Positions 19,345 through 30,032 of a stretch of 64,000 nt of DNA are shown piece by piece. How positions within the stretch are numbered: position 1 is the first letter of the stretch; every line of letters begins with the position of its first letter. Both the position numbers and the translations under genes were made by a program. Origin of the DNA: JAYRSJ01 sp041920215 (GTDB lineage Bacteria > Pseudomonadota > Gammaproteobacteria > Burkholderiales > Burkholderiaceae_C); assembly GCA_041920215.1 (NCBI GenBank), contig JAYRSJ010000004.1:1-64000 (forward strand), given 5' to 3'. The notes beneath the pieces are model-generated. The model saw only the letters and a list, made by a program, of their open reading frames with translations. It did no database searches and was not told where the DNA came from.

Positions 19345-20393
19345 TGCGCATCTTCCATCTGCACGGCGAGGGTTTTGCCGAGCTCGACGCGCCGCCTGTG
19401 GCCCTGCCTGCCGAGGGCTTTGTGTGGCTGGGCTGCAGTCGCAGCGAGTTCGAGGCCTGTATTGGCGAGCTGCAGGCGCTGCTGTCGGGCTGGGGGCATG
19501 CGCCGCTGGTGGACCTGCATGTCTCCGACCTGCTCAACCCGCAGCTGCCCTCGCATTACGACTACACCTCCTGGTACGACCTGCTGGTCTTCCGTCGGCT
19601 GGCGGCGGGTAACGGGGGCACGCATGCCCTGCAGGCGATCGACACCAGCCCGGTGGGTTTTGCCTTGTTCGATCGCCTGCTGCTCAGCGTGCATCCCGAT
19701 GACTGCGCGGTGCGCGACTACTTCGCCGAACGCCTGGGCAAGCTTTCGTCCGGCCCTGACCATCGCGGCAATGCCCGCCTGCCGGCCAGCCCGGCCGATC
19801 TGATGCTGCGCATGGTCAACCATATGGTGGACAGCTATCTGGAACTGCGCCGCCTGCTGACGCGCCAGCTGACCGGTCTGCAGCAAGCCCTGCTGGACCC
19901 GCGCAGCCGCTTCGTCAGCTGGCAGCTGCTGCTGGATGCCCGCAACAGCCTGCACCTGCTGGAGGACACCTGCGAGGATCAGCGCAGCGCGATGCAGGAG
20001 TGGATAGACGGGTTGGATGAGCTGGCCGATCTTGCCGACAAAAGCGCCCGGCGCGAGCGCGAGCTGCTGCGGGTGCGCTCACGCGATGTGCTGGAACATG
20101 TGGAGCGGGTTCTGAGCCATGTGCGGCGCCTGGAGTCATCGGCCGAATCGGCGGTGCAGATGCATTTCTCGGCCCTGAGCCATCGCACCAATGCCATCAT
20201 GCGCACGCTGACGGTGCTGACCGCGATCTTCCTGCCGCTGAACCTGATCACCGGCATCTTCGGCATGAACTTCGATGCCTTGCCGCTGATCCATAACGCC
20301 ACCGGTGTCTGGATTGCACTGGGGCTGATGGCCGCCGTCGGCCTGGGGCTGGGGCTGTTCTTCTGGCGCAAGCGCTATCTGGGCACGCATTAG
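19344..20393 (+). CDS. corA: CorA-type magnesium/divalent-cation transporter
   Basis: The 349-residue product has the CorA layout: a cytoplasmic N-terminal domain, a long helical stalk (about 150-285) and two C-terminal membrane segments. The first ends in the essential GMN motif (ITGIFGMNFD) and the second is followed by a basic tail. It would form a pentameric channel for Mg2+ or related ions in the inner membrane. Its start codon overlaps the hemB stop, so the two genes are translationally coupled. A link between haem synthesis and metal supply is only an inference. Confidence 0.93.
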
Positions 20394-20405
20394 CCCGCGC
20401 GCGAT

Positions 20406-20852
20406 TCAGGCCCGCGCATATGGATCGGCAAACCCCAGCGCCTGCATGATCGCGCTTTCGCGCGCTTCCATGGCCTCGGCCTCGTCATCCGCCTCATGGT
20501 CATAGCCCTGGGCATGCAAGGTGCCATGCACCAGCATATGGGCGTAATGCGCGAGCAGTTCCAGCCCCATCTCGCGGGCCTCGCGCTCCACCACCTCGGC
20601 ACAGATCACCAGGTCGGCGCCCACCACCGGCTCATGGCTGTAGTCGAAGGTCAGCACATTGGTCGCGTAGTCCTTGCCGCGGTACTCGCGGTTGAGCTGC
20701 TGCCCTTCCTCCGCGTCGACGATGCGCACCGCAATCTCGCCCGGCAGTTCCAGGGCCGCCCGTACCCAGCGCTGCACCTTGTGGCGCGGCAGCAGGGCCT
20801 TGTGGCGAGGGTCGGCAAACTGCAGCGAGAGGCTCAGTTCGGGGCGGCTCAT
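20406..20852 (-). CDS. ybeY: Endoribonuclease YbeY
   Basis: YbeY is a zinc metalloprotein needed for rRNA maturation and ribosome quality control. The 148-residue product has the zinc motif HGTLHAQGYDHE with His109, His113 and His119 and the family's NREYRGKDYATNVLTF. The start at 20852 overlaps the phoH stop by 4 nt (ATGA), the standard phoH-ybeY arrangement. It converges with corA with a 12-nt gap and no visible terminator. Confidence 0.96.
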   Translation of the reverse strand: MSRPELSLSLQFADPRHKALLPRHKVQRWVRAALELPGEIAVRIVDAEEGQQLNREYRGKDYATNVLTFDYSHEPVVGADLVICAEVVEREAREMGLELLAHYAHMLVHGTLHAQGYDHEADDEAEAMEARESAIMQALGFADPYARA

Positions 20853-21865
20853 CGCGCGCCCTCCTGCCGCTTGCTCTGCCGCTCGTAGGCCTCGACGATG
20901 CGCGCCACCAGCGGATGACGCACCACGTCGGCGCTGGTGAACTGGGTCATCGCGATGCCCTTGACCCGGGCCAGCACCCGCTGAGCGTCGATCAGCCCGC
21001 TGCTCATGCCCTTGGGCAGGTCGACCTGGCTGGTATCGCCGGTGACCACACATTTGCTGCCAAAGCCGATGCGGGTCAGGAACATCTTCATCTGCTCGGG
21101 CGTGGTGTTCTGCGCCTCGTCCAGGATCACGAAGGCGTGATTGAGGGTGCGCCCACGCATAAAGGCCAGTGGCGCGATCTCCAGCAGGCCCTTCTCGAAG
21201 GCCTTGGTGACGCGGTCAAAGCCCATCAGGTCGTAGAGCGCGTCGTAGAGCGGTCGCAGATAGGGGTCGACCTTCTGCGCCAGATCGCCGGGCAGAAAGC
21301 CCAGGCGCTCGCCGGCCTCCACCGCCGGCCGGGTCAGGATGATGCGCTGGACCGTCTGGCGCTCCAGCGCGTCGACCGCGCAGGCCACCGCCAGAAAGGT
21401 CTTGCCGGTGCCGGCCGGGCCGATGCCGAAGGTGATGTCGTGGGCCAGGATCTGCGCCAGGTACTGGTGCTGGTTGGGCGTGCGACCGGCCAGATCAGCG
21501 CGGCGGGTGCGCAGCACCACCGGTTCATCGCTGGGCACAGGGGCAGCAGCGCGTGCGCCGCGTGCCGGTTTGGCCTGCAGATCGACCTGCGCCTCGGCCA
21601 GCGCCAGTTGCAGGGTCTCGGCCGGGATGGCACGTTTGGAACGCTCATAGAGCGCCTGCAGCAGCTGCGCGCAACGTTCGGCCGCGGCCTTGGGGCCCTC
21701 GATGCGGAACTGCTCGTTGCGGCGCGTCAGGCGCACCCCCAGGGTGGCCTCAATCTGGCGCAGATGCTCATCCAGCATGCCGCACAGATGGGCCAGGCGG
21801 GCGTTGTCTATCGGGGTGAAGGGCAGGCGGATGATCACGATGGTTTCCGGTAATAGGCCACCCAT
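20849..21865 (-). CDS. ybeZ: PhoH-like ATPase (YbeZ)
   Basis: The product is a PhoH-family ATPase with an N-terminal KH-like part, Walker A GIGPAGTGKTFLA and Walker B AFVILDEAQNTT. It usually works with YbeY in RNA metabolism. I chose ATG 21865; ATG 21892 is also in frame, and a GTG near 21844 would give a more family-like N-terminus (VIIRLPFTP). The 5' region abuts the divergent sensor-kinase gene at 21891, so the two promoters overlap with coding sequence. Confidence 0.93.
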   Translation of the reverse strand: MGGLLPETIVIIRLPFTPIDNARLAHLCGMLDEHLRQIEATLGVRLTRRNEQFRIEGPKAAAERCAQLLQALYERSKRAIPAETLQLALAEAQVDLQAKPARGARAAAPVPSDEPVVLRTRRADLAGRTPNQHQYLAQILAHDITFGIGPAGTGKTFLAVACAVDALERQTVQRIILTRPAVEAGERLGFLPGDLAQKVDPYLRPLYDALYDLMGFDRVTKAFEKGLLEIAPLAFMRGRTLNHAFVILDEAQNTTPEQMKMFLTRIGFGSKCVVTGDTSQVDLPKGMSSGLIDAQRVLARVKGIAMTQFTSADVVRHPLVARIVEAYERQSKRQEGAR

Positions 21866-21890
21866 TGTCGCTGCTGCACAATCCCGGCCC

Positions 21891-23309
21891 ATGCACAGCG
21901 AAACACAGTCGGCGCGCCTGGTCCCAGCAAGGCTGTCAGCCCCATCCCTGACACTGTTCCTGACCCTGGCTTACGCCCCCAGCCTGGTGACTGCCCAGAC
22001 GGTGGAGCGTCAGTTCTGGGCTCATGAGGCGCCGCTGGCGCTGCATGCCATGCTGCTGATGATGGGGCTGACCCTGGGCCTGCTGACCTGGCTGCAGCGG
22101 GGCCCACGCTGGCAATGGCTGCTGGTGGCCCTGATGGGTGTCTGGGTGCTGCGCGATCTGCTGCCGGACGAACCGTCCGCGTTGATTGCGCTGCTGAAAT
22201 CGGGCCTGGCCGGCCTGCTCGCCTGGTGCCTGATCGGCTATCTCTTGCGCGCCATACAGCAGATGCCGCGTTGGCTGGATGCGGCCTTGCTGGTCCAGAC
22301 AATCGCGATGATGGCCAGCGCCACCTTGCTGGGCGCCACCATGCCCTGGCTCTCCAAGCTCTGGACACTGGTTCTGGCCCTGGAATGCGCCAGCGTGGCC
22401 GGCTGGCAGATGTGGTTGCGGCACAAGGCCCTGCAGCGCGAGGAGTCGCTGGCAGCGCGCCAGGACTGGTCGGCCATGGTGATGCTGCTCAGCGCCAGCC
22501 TGCTGGCGGCTGCGCTGGAACTGGCCGCCCGCCATGGCCAATGGCTGGCCGGCGATGGCCTGCTGACCCTGGCTGCCCCCCTGCTGCTGCTGGGCCTGGG
22601 CCTGCAGGTGGTGGCCGGCACGGTGCGCGCCCGCCGGGCTGCCGAGCTGCAGCTGCTGCAGATGGAGCGGCTGATGGAGGAGCGTGTGGCCGAGGTCGAG
22701 CGCAGCTTCAGCGATATCGCCGAGCAGAAGCTGGAGCAGGTGACCGAACGCGAGCGCAAGCGCATCGCCGCTGACCTGCATGACGACCTGGGCGCCAAGC
22801 TGCTGACCATCGTCCACACCAGCGAGTCGGACCGCATCTCGACGCTGGCGCGCGAGGCGCTGGAAGAGATGCGGCTGTCGGTGCGCGGCCTGACCGGCAA
22901 GCCGGTGCACCTGCTGGACGCCTTGGGCGACTGGCGCGCCGAGGTGGTGTCGCGCCTGGGTCAGGCCAATATCCTGGCCGAATGGAAATCGCCGGCCGAG
23001 GAGGTCAGCCACACCTTGCCGGCGCGCGCCTATGTGCAGACCACCCGCATCCTGCGCGAATCGGTCAGCAACATCATCAAGCACAGCGGCGCCACCCATT
23101 GCACCGTCAGCTGCGCCGTGCAGGAGGGCGACTTCCTGGTCATCATCCAGGACAATGGCCAGGGCATCAGCGGGGAGCTGGATGGCCGGCTGGACAAGGG
23201 CCATGGCATGGCCAGCATGAAGGCCCGCGCCAAGCAGATGCACGGCCAGTGCCTGGTCGAGTCTGGCCCCGGCTGGGGAACCGTGATTCGCCTCACGATT
23301 CCGCTCTGA
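21891..23309 (+). CDS. NarX/DesK-type membrane sensor histidine kinase
   Basis: The 472-residue product has an N-terminal membrane region of about six to seven hydrophobic segments (up to about residue 245), a coiled coil, then a HisKA_3 domain. The phospho-acceptor His is near residue 297 in ERKRIAADLHDDLGAKLL. The HATPase domain follows, with N-box RESVSNIIKHSG and G-box DNGQGI. The start at 21891 matches the beginning of family homology; upstream in-frame sequence belongs to phoH on the other strand. The paired response regulator follows at 23416. Confidence 0.9.
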   Translation: MHSETQSARLVPARLSAPSLTLFLTLAYAPSLVTAQTVERQFWAHEAPLALHAMLLMMGLTLGLLTWLQRGPRWQWLLVALMGVWVLRDLLPDEPSALIALLKSGLAGLLAWCLIGYLLRAIQQMPRWLDAALLVQTIAMMASATLLGATMPWLSKLWTLVLALECASVAGWQMWLRHKALQREESLAARQDWSAMVMLLSASLLAAALELAARHGQWLAGDGLLTLAAPLLLLGLGLQVVAGTVRARRAAELQLLQMERLMEERVAEVERSFSDIAEQKLEQVTERERKRIAADLHDDLGAKLLTIVHTSESDRISTLAREALEEMRLSVRGLTGKPVHLLDALGDWRAEVVSRLGQANILAEWKSPAEEVSHTLPARAYVQTTRILRESVSNIIKHSGATHCTVSCAVQEGDFLVIIQDNGQGISGELDGRLDKGHGMASMKARAKQMHGQCLVESGPGWGTVIRLTIPL

Positions 23310-23415
23310 ACGACAGCGTCTCGGCCTCCCGCCGCTTGGCATACGAACCGATACCGGATACCTTGAACCTCCACGCATGCGCCGGCCGGCGCCCTCAGGG
23401 AAAGCAGACAAAACC

Positions 23416-24069
23416 ATGAACAACATCCTCTTGCTGGAAGACATCCCGGAGATCCGTGCCTGGCTGAAGGCCCTGGTCAAGCAGATCTTCGCCAATGCCC
23501 AGATCACCGAATGCTCGCGTGTGCAGGACGCGCTCAAGCAGGTGCAGACCCAGCGCTTCACGCTGGCCCTGCTGGACCTCGGCCTGCCGGACGGTTCGGG
23601 CGTGGATGTGGTCAGCGCGCTGCGCGAGCAGCAGCCCGAGGTGCAGTCGGTGATCGTGACCATCCATGACGACGACGAGCATCTGTTCCCAGCCCTTCAG
23701 GCTGGCGCCTTCGGCTATCTGCTGAAGGAGCAGTCGCGCGAGCTGCTGGTCGAGCAGCTGCAGCGCATCAGCCAGGGCGAGCCGCCGCTGTCGCCGTCGA
23801 TCGCCCGCAAGGTCATCGCCTATTTCACCGCCCAGCGGCGCCCCCAGGCGGCGGCGCTGCTGCATGAGGTCTCGCTGACCGACCGCGAGACCGAGGTGCT
23901 GCTGCGGGTGGCCAAGGGCTTCACGCTGCCCGAGATTGGTGTGCAGCTGGGACTGAGCCGCCACACCATCGCCGACTACGTGAAGCAGATCTACCGCAAG
24001 CTCAATGTGAGCTCGCGGGCCGAAGCCGCTTTGGAGGCGCAGCGCCTGGGTCTGTTCGGCAGGAACTGA
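23416..24069 (+). CDS. NarL/FixJ-type response regulator
   Basis: This 217-residue protein has a receiver domain (residues 1-120, phospho-Asp54 in ALLDLGLPDGSG, acidic pocket in LLLEDIPE) and a C-terminal LuxR-type HTH (about 150-212, LTDRETEVLLRVAKGFTLPEIGVQLGLS). Phosphorylation by the kinase encoded 107 nt upstream would activate DNA binding. The start is ATG 23416. No target promoters can be assigned. It is not obviously linked to ruvAB, which follows 20 nt later. Confidence 0.93.
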   Translation: MNNILLLEDIPEIRAWLKALVKQIFANAQITECSRVQDALKQVQTQRFTLALLDLGLPDGSGVDVVSALREQQPEVQSVIVTIHDDDEHLFPALQAGAFGYLLKEQSRELLVEQLQRISQGEPPLSPSIARKVIAYFTAQRRPQAAALLHEVSLTDRETEVLLRVAKGFTLPEIGVQLGLSRHTIADYVKQIYRKLNVSSRAEAALEAQRLGLFGRN

Positions 24070-24089
24070 ACGGCGCCGATAATCGGTCG

Positions 24090-24658
24090 ATGATCGGCAG
24101 GCTCACAGGCGTCGTCGCGGAGAAATCGCCCCCGCAAATCCTTCTTGATGTGCAGGGCGTCGGCTATGAGGTCGACGTTCCGATGAGCACCTTCTACAAC
24201 CTGCCCGGCCTGGGCGAGCGCACCACGCTGCTAACCCATTTCGTGGTCCGTGAGGACGCGCAAATCCTGTTCGGCTTTGCCAGCGCCGAGGAGCGAGCCA
24301 CCTTTCGCCAGCTGATCAAGATCAGCGGCGTGGGTCCGAAATTGGCGCTGTCACTGCTGTCCGGCCTGTCGGTCGGCGAACTGGCCCAGGCCGTCGCCAA
24401 ACAGGAGGCCGGCCGCCTGGTCAAGGTGCCGGGCATAGGTAAGAAGACGGCGGAACGCCTGCTGCTGGAGCTCAAGGGCAAGCTGGGCCCGGATCTGTCG
24501 CTGCCGGCCAGCATCGTCGCCAACGATGCCCAGGCCGACATCCTGCAGGCCCTGGTGGCCCTGGGCTATTCGGACAAGGAAGCCGCCGCGGCACTGAAGA
24601 CCTTGCCGGCTGAGGTCGGGGTCAGCGAGGGCATCAAGCTGGCACTGAAGAAGCTGTC

Positions 24659-24662
<4 letters not shown>
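24090..24662 (+). CDS. ruvA: Holliday junction branch-migration protein RuvA
   Basis: RuvA binds four-way junctions and loads the RuvB motor. The 190-residue product has the MIGRLTGVVAEKSPPQILLD OB-fold start, two helix-hairpin-helix motifs (ISGVGPKLAL and VPGIGKKTAERL), and a C-terminal UBA-like domain that contacts RuvB. The stop overlaps the ruvB start (ATGA). Only 20 nt separate it from the upstream response-regulator gene, so it may be read with it. Confidence 0.96.
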
Positions 24663-25720
<1,058 letters not shown>

Positions 25721-25747
25721 TGGCCCCCGCGAAAATCTGGGGGCAAT

Positions 25748-25776
25748 AAAAAAGGCGACCCGAAGGTCGCCTTTTT
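25748..25776. terminator. Bidirectional terminator between ruvB and the porin gene
   Basis: A perfect 7-bp stem GGCGACC / GGTCGCC with a CGAA loop is flanked by six A upstream and five T downstream, extending the helix. It lies between two convergent genes and can serve both. Confidence 0.88.
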
Positions 25777-25793
25777 CACATCGGATCCAAAGA

Positions 25794-26717
25794 TCAGAAG
25801 TTGTGGCGGATGCCGGCTGCCAGCGAGCTGAAGTCAGCCGCGTTGACCTTGGCATTCTGAGCGGTGTAGAAGCCGTACACCTTGGTACGCTTGCTCAGGT
25901 TGTAGTTGTAGCCCAGGGTGTACTGGGTGGTCTTGTTGCCAGCGAAGTCACCCTTGCCTTGGGTAGCGCCGAAATTCGCGTGGAACTCCGAAGCACCCAT
26001 GGTGTACATGCCCGACAGGCGGTAGACATTGCGGTTCTGAGCGCCGTCATCGGCGCGCTGGAAGTAAGCGCCGACGGTGAAAGCACCCAGCTCATACAGG
26101 CCGCGCACAGCGAACTGGCTGCGGTTGTCGTGCTTGGAGTAGCCTGCACCCAGGTGCAGCGGGCCGCCGACATAGTTGGCAGCCAGGTCGAACAGACGCT
26201 TCTGACCTGCTTGGCCTTCACCGGCAGACACCGATGCGCTGGCGCTGAAACCGTCGAAGGTCGGGGTGAAGTAGCCGATCTTGTTGCTTGAACGATAGGT
26301 CGCGAAGCTGTACAGAGCATCCGACGAGGTGCCGGTGTCGTGGTTGTGCATGCTGATGTAGTCAGCAGTCGCGAAGTAAGCTTCAGAAGTGAAGTTACCC
26401 AGGCGCACGGCACCGAAGTCACCGGCCAGTTGCACCCATGCCTCACGGCCCCAGAAGGTGGCAGCTGCGACGCCGTTGTCAGAACCGAAGCCATGCTCCA
26501 GGTTGAACGAAGCCTTCAGGCCGCCGCCCAGGTCTTCGGTACCCTTGAAGCCGATACGCGACGAGTTGTTCTGCACCACGACCTTACGGTCGCCAGTGCC
26601 TTCCTTCTGGCTTTCGACGGTGGTGTTCACGCGGCCATACAGAGTGACCGAGCTTTGTGCGAAAGCGGATGCGGAGATGGCTGCCAGGGCAGCAACGAGT
26701 GCAATCTTTTTCATCAT
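25794..26717 (-). CDS. Gram-negative general porin (Burkholderia type)
   Basis: The 307-residue outer-membrane protein starts with a signal peptide (MMKKIALVAALAAISASAFA). It continues SSVTLYGRVNTTVE, the hallmark start of betaproteobacterial trimeric porins, and ends in the RHNF C-terminal signature recognised by the Bam machinery. Alternating beta-strands fill the rest, and the length is slightly short for the family. A TATACT -10-like hexamer lies on the minus strand at 26787-26782, about 65 nt upstream of the start, but no good -35 is visible. No repressor site was seen. Confidence 0.94.
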   Translation of the reverse strand: MMKKIALVAALAAISASAFAQSSVTLYGRVNTTVESQKEGTGDRKVVVQNNSSRIGFKGTEDLGGGLKASFNLEHGFGSDNGVAAATFWGREAWVQLAGDFGAVRLGNFTSEAYFATADYISMHNHDTGTSSDALYSFATYRSSNKIGYFTPTFDGFSASASVSAGEGQAGQKRLFDLAANYVGGPLHLGAGYSKHDNRSQFAVRGLYELGAFTVGAYFQRADDGAQNRNVYRLSGMYTMGASEFHANFGATQGKGDFAGNKTTQYTLGYNYNLSKRTKVYGFYTAQNAKVNAADFSSLAAGIRHNF

Positions 26718-26893
26718 TTGCCTTTGAGAGTTAAGGGACTGCCGGACTGCTAAGGCCCGGACATGTTCGCAAAGCGTGCCGAGTATAGAAGTCCTAGGGT
26801 TTGACCGAGTGTGGGGCGACGCGGATTTGCAACAGTACTGTGTTAAGCCGCGTCAGCATGAGTATCCGCACTTGCCAAGTGCAGAGTCATCAC

Positions 26894-27538
26894 TCAGGCC
26901 CCTGTCTCATCCAGACTCAGGGTCGCCAGATGGTGGTCATCGTTCCAGCCGATCAGGCTGAAGCCCTCGCCGGTGAACAGCAAGCGGTTGATCGCTGCAT
27001 TGCCCAGCACCCAGCTGCGTGCCGCCTGAAGGCTCTGGCCGGAGGCGGCGCGATAGCAGCAGTCCAATACGCCGCCATGGCTGACCACCAGCAGCGTCTG
27101 GCCGGCATGGGCGCGAGCCAGACGCTCCAGCGTCGCGACCGACCGGGTGTAGAAATCCGCCAGTCGCTCGCCGCCCGGCGCGGCGAACTCAGGGTCGCGG
27201 CGACGCCAGCGCTCGCTCTCGACCGGCCAGTTGGCAGCGATCTCGCCCCAGCTTGACCCCTCGAAGCAACCGAAAGCACGTTCGCGCAAGCCCGGCTCGC
27301 GCCGGACCGCATGACCGGGCATCGCGATGCGCGCGGTTTCGAGTGCCCGCCCCAGATCACTGGCATAGACCGCGTCGATGGCCTCAGCGGCCAAGGCCTC
27401 ATGCAAGGCCCGGGCCTGCAAACGGCCGGTGCGATTCAGGCCGGTGTCCTGATGCCCCTGGATGCGGTTCTGCACATTCCAGTCGGTCTCGCCATGCCGG
27501 ACCAGCAGCAGCCGAGTCGCCTGGTCCAGCCCCATCAA
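26894..27538 (-). CDS. Histidine phosphatase family protein (phosphoglycerate mutase-like)
   Basis: The 214-residue product has LLLVRHGETDWN near its start (catalytic His in RHG), RIQGHQDTGLNRTG, and VVSHGG near the C-terminus with the second catalytic His. These mark the histidine phosphatase superfamily. Members range from GpmB-like to alpha-ribazole phosphatases, so the substrate is not defined. It overlaps the upstream DUF1840 gene by 4 nt and is probably in the same operon. Confidence 0.92.
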   Translation of the reverse strand: MMGLDQATRLLLVRHGETDWNVQNRIQGHQDTGLNRTGRLQARALHEALAAEAIDAVYASDLGRALETARIAMPGHAVRREPGLRERAFGCFEGSSWGEIAANWPVESERWRRRDPEFAAPGGERLADFYTRSVATLERLARAHAGQTLLVVSHGGVLDCCYRAASGQSLQAARSWVLGNAAINRLLFTGEGFSLIGWNDDHHLATLSLDETGA

Positions 27539-27858
27539 AGCCCCCAGATCAGATCCTGCCCCGCCTTGACGCTGTGCCGCATCAACTCCAGCAGCGGCCA
27601 GGCGCGCTGCCGCAGGCTGATGCCCTGGCGGCGGGGCGGCGGCTCGCCCCGTTCGAGGGCCTGTGCGCAGGCGCGCTCAAAGGCCTCGTCGTCCTCGCGC
27701 ACCGCCTGCTCCAGGCGGGTGATCGCGGCCGGCAAATCGGGCCCTTGAACAATGCCGGGGCTGATCGGCTCGCGCCCCAGCAAACCCAGGATCTGCTGGG
27801 CGCTGGGGTCCAGCATCAGCACATCGGCCGCCGCCTTCGATTGGAATCGGTACATCAC
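27535..27858 (-). CDS. DUF1840 family protein
   Basis: This 107-residue product matches the betaproteobacterial DUF1840 family: MMYRFQSKAAADVLMLDPSAQQILGLLG at the N-terminus and a helical C-terminal half. Its function is unknown. The gene overlaps the phosphatase gene by 4 nt downstream and starts about 50 nt after the GGDEF-EAL gene's stop. Confidence 0.85.
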   Translation of the reverse strand: MMYRFQSKAAADVLMLDPSAQQILGLLGREPISPGIVQGPDLPAAITRLEQAVREDDEAFERACAQALERGEPPPRRQGISLRQRAWPLLELMRHSVKAGQDLIWGL

Positions 27859-27911
27859 GCGCTCCTGAAGCCTGCGCGCATTGTGCCGCGAGCGCGGCAG
27901 CGAAAGGGGGC

Positions 27912-30032
27912 TCAGGCGCCGTGCATCGCGCGCAGCCGCGACACGCCCGGGGGAAGTGGCCTGTTGAGTGGCCAGACGCGCTGCTCGAAAGCACGGGCGT
28001 CAAGCGCCGCCGCGTAGAGATAGCCCTGGAACTCATGGCAGCCGGCCGCCGCCAGAAACTCGCGCTGTGCACCGGTCTCCACGCCCTCGGCGATCACCCG
28101 CAGATGCAGGGCCCGCCCCATCTGGATGACGGCATTGACGATGCCCGCGTCGCTCTCGTCACTGGGCAGGCCTTGGACGAAACTGCGGTCAATCTTGAGC
28201 CGCTGGATGGGGAAGCGCTTCAGATAGCCCAGGCTCGAGTAGCCGGTGCCGAAATCATCGATGGACATGCAGATGCCCAACTCCGCCAGGGCCTGCATGC
28301 GCTTGAGGGCTTCCTCGGCATCGCGCAGCAGCACTGATTCGGTGAGCTCCAACTCCAGCAACTCCGGCGGCAGGCCGCTGGACTTCAAAGCCTGGGCCAC
28401 CGTCTCGACAAACTGGGCCTGCTGGAACTGCAGGGCAGAGACATTGACGGCCACCGGCATGCGCCAGCCCTGGGCCAGCCAGTTGGCTGCCTGCTGAACC
28501 GCCTGCTGCAGCACCCATTGGCCGATCGCAACCACGAAGCCGCTTTCTTCGGCGACCGGAATGAACTCGGCCGGCGAGATCTCGCCGCGCAAGGGGTCGC
28601 GCCAGCGGATCAGGGCCTCGGCACCGATGACCTCGCCGGATGCCAGATCGATCTGCGGCTGGTAGTGGAGGCGGAACTGCGACTCGATCAGGGCCTGGCG
28701 CATCGCATGGTCCAGCCGCATGCGCGACAGCAGGTCGACATCCTTGCGCGGCTGGTGAAAGCGGAAGGTACCTCGGCCACTCTCCTTGACCCAGTGCATC
28801 GCCCGCTCGGCGCTGGCCATCAGCTCCTCGACATTGCTGCCATCGCCCGGAAACAAGGCAATGCCCACGCTGCAGGTGACGGTGAAGCTGAGTGTGTCGA
28901 AGCTGAAGGGCCGTGACATGGCCTCCTGCACGCGCCGCGCGGCATGTTCGGCACCCCGCGCATCGGCCTGATGTATCAGCAGCGCATAGTCATCGCCGCC
29001 GAGGCGAGCTACGGTATCCACCTCACGCAAACAGTCCCTGAGCCGCTGTGCGACTTCCTTCAGCACCCGGTCGCCGTAGCTGTGTCCCAGGGTGTCATTG
29101 ATCTGCTTGAAGCGGTCGAGATCGACATTGAGCAGCGCAAACAGGCTGCCCTCGCGACGCGCCATTGCCTGGGCGTACTCCAGACGCTCGCAAAGCGCGC
29201 GGCGGTTGGGCATGCCGGTCAGCATATCGGTGTGCGACAACTCCTCGATGCGCTGGCTCGCCGCCAGCTTCTCGCTGAGATCGCGAAAGGCGAACACGCG
29301 CCCGATCGGCCGGCCGCGGCTCCATTGCGGCAGCGAAACCCGCTCCAGCACACGCCCGTCCAGCAGCTTGATGATGTCGCTGGTCTGCAGCAGCGGCGCT
29401 TCCTGTATCGCCCCCAGGCGCAAGGCATAGGCGGCGCCGTCTACCACGCTGCGGCGCATCCAGGCCTGGATCGCCTCGTCATTGCGTTCCTCCAGCAAGT
29501 CTTCGGGGATGCCCCAGAGCGTCGCAAAACGCTGGTTGCAATTGCGCAAACGCCCAGCCAGGTCACAGACCATGATGCCGTCCACCGTGGACTCCAGCGT
29601 GGCCCGCAGCTCGGCCAGCAGCGACTCCCGCTCTTCCTCGCGCTGGCGCTGGCCGCTCAGGTCTTGCAGGCTCAGCAGCCAATGGCCGGCAGCGCCAGGC
29701 TGGCTGATATGACTGACGCGACGCGACACCCAGAGCATCTGGCCGTCCGCGCGTCGCATCCACGTATCGCTGTGCAGGCCCTCGCGGCCGCCGGCAGCGG
29801 CCTGCTGCCAGAACAGCATGTCCTCCGGCGTGCCCGCCAGCGCATCCACCCGCACACCCAGCAGTTGCTCAGACTCCATGCCCAGCAGCTGGCACGCGGT
29901 CTGGTTGATGGCGACGATGCAAAGTGTTGCGGCATCAATCAGCCACACCGCCTCCTGCAGCCCCTCGAGAAGGGCCTGGCTGTGGGTGGCAGGCTGCGCG
30001 GACGCAGCGATGCGCAACACGGGCACAGTCAC
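27912..30032 (-). CDS. PAS-PAS-GGDEF-EAL c-di-GMP signalling protein
   Basis: The 706-residue protein has two PAS-like sensor regions (about 15-125 and 140-260), a GGDEF domain (about 270-435) and an EAL domain (about 445-695). The cyclase signature reads LGGDDY rather than GGDEF, so synthesis may be weak. An RxxD inhibitory site (REVD) precedes it. The EAL domain keeps EAL (GAEALIRWR), DDFGTGYS and the AEGVET motif, so phosphodiesterase activity is likely. No membrane segment is visible. Its start overlaps the stop of the HD-GYP gene by 4 nt, so the two are translated as a pair. Confidence 0.9.
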   Translation of the reverse strand: MTVPVLRIAASAQPATHSQALLEGLQEAVWLIDAATLCIVAINQTACQLLGMESEQLLGVRVDALAGTPEDMLFWQQAAAGGREGLHSDTWMRRADGQMLWVSRRVSHISQPGAAGHWLLSLQDLSGQRQREEERESLLAELRATLESTVDGIMVCDLAGRLRNCNQRFATLWGIPEDLLEERNDEAIQAWMRRSVVDGAAYALRLGAIQEAPLLQTSDIIKLLDGRVLERVSLPQWSRGRPIGRVFAFRDLSEKLAASQRIEELSHTDMLTGMPNRRALCERLEYAQAMARREGSLFALLNVDLDRFKQINDTLGHSYGDRVLKEVAQRLRDCLREVDTVARLGGDDYALLIHQADARGAEHAARRVQEAMSRPFSFDTLSFTVTCSVGIALFPGDGSNVEELMASAERAMHWVKESGRGTFRFHQPRKDVDLLSRMRLDHAMRQALIESQFRLHYQPQIDLASGEVIGAEALIRWRDPLRGEISPAEFIPVAEESGFVVAIGQWVLQQAVQQAANWLAQGWRMPVAVNVSALQFQQAQFVETVAQALKSSGLPPELLELELTESVLLRDAEEALKRMQALAELGICMSIDDFGTGYSSLGYLKRFPIQRLKIDRSFVQGLPSDESDAGIVNAVIQMGRALHLRVIAEGVETGAQREFLAAAGCHEFQGYLYAAALDARAFEQRVWPLNRPLPPGVSRLRAMHGA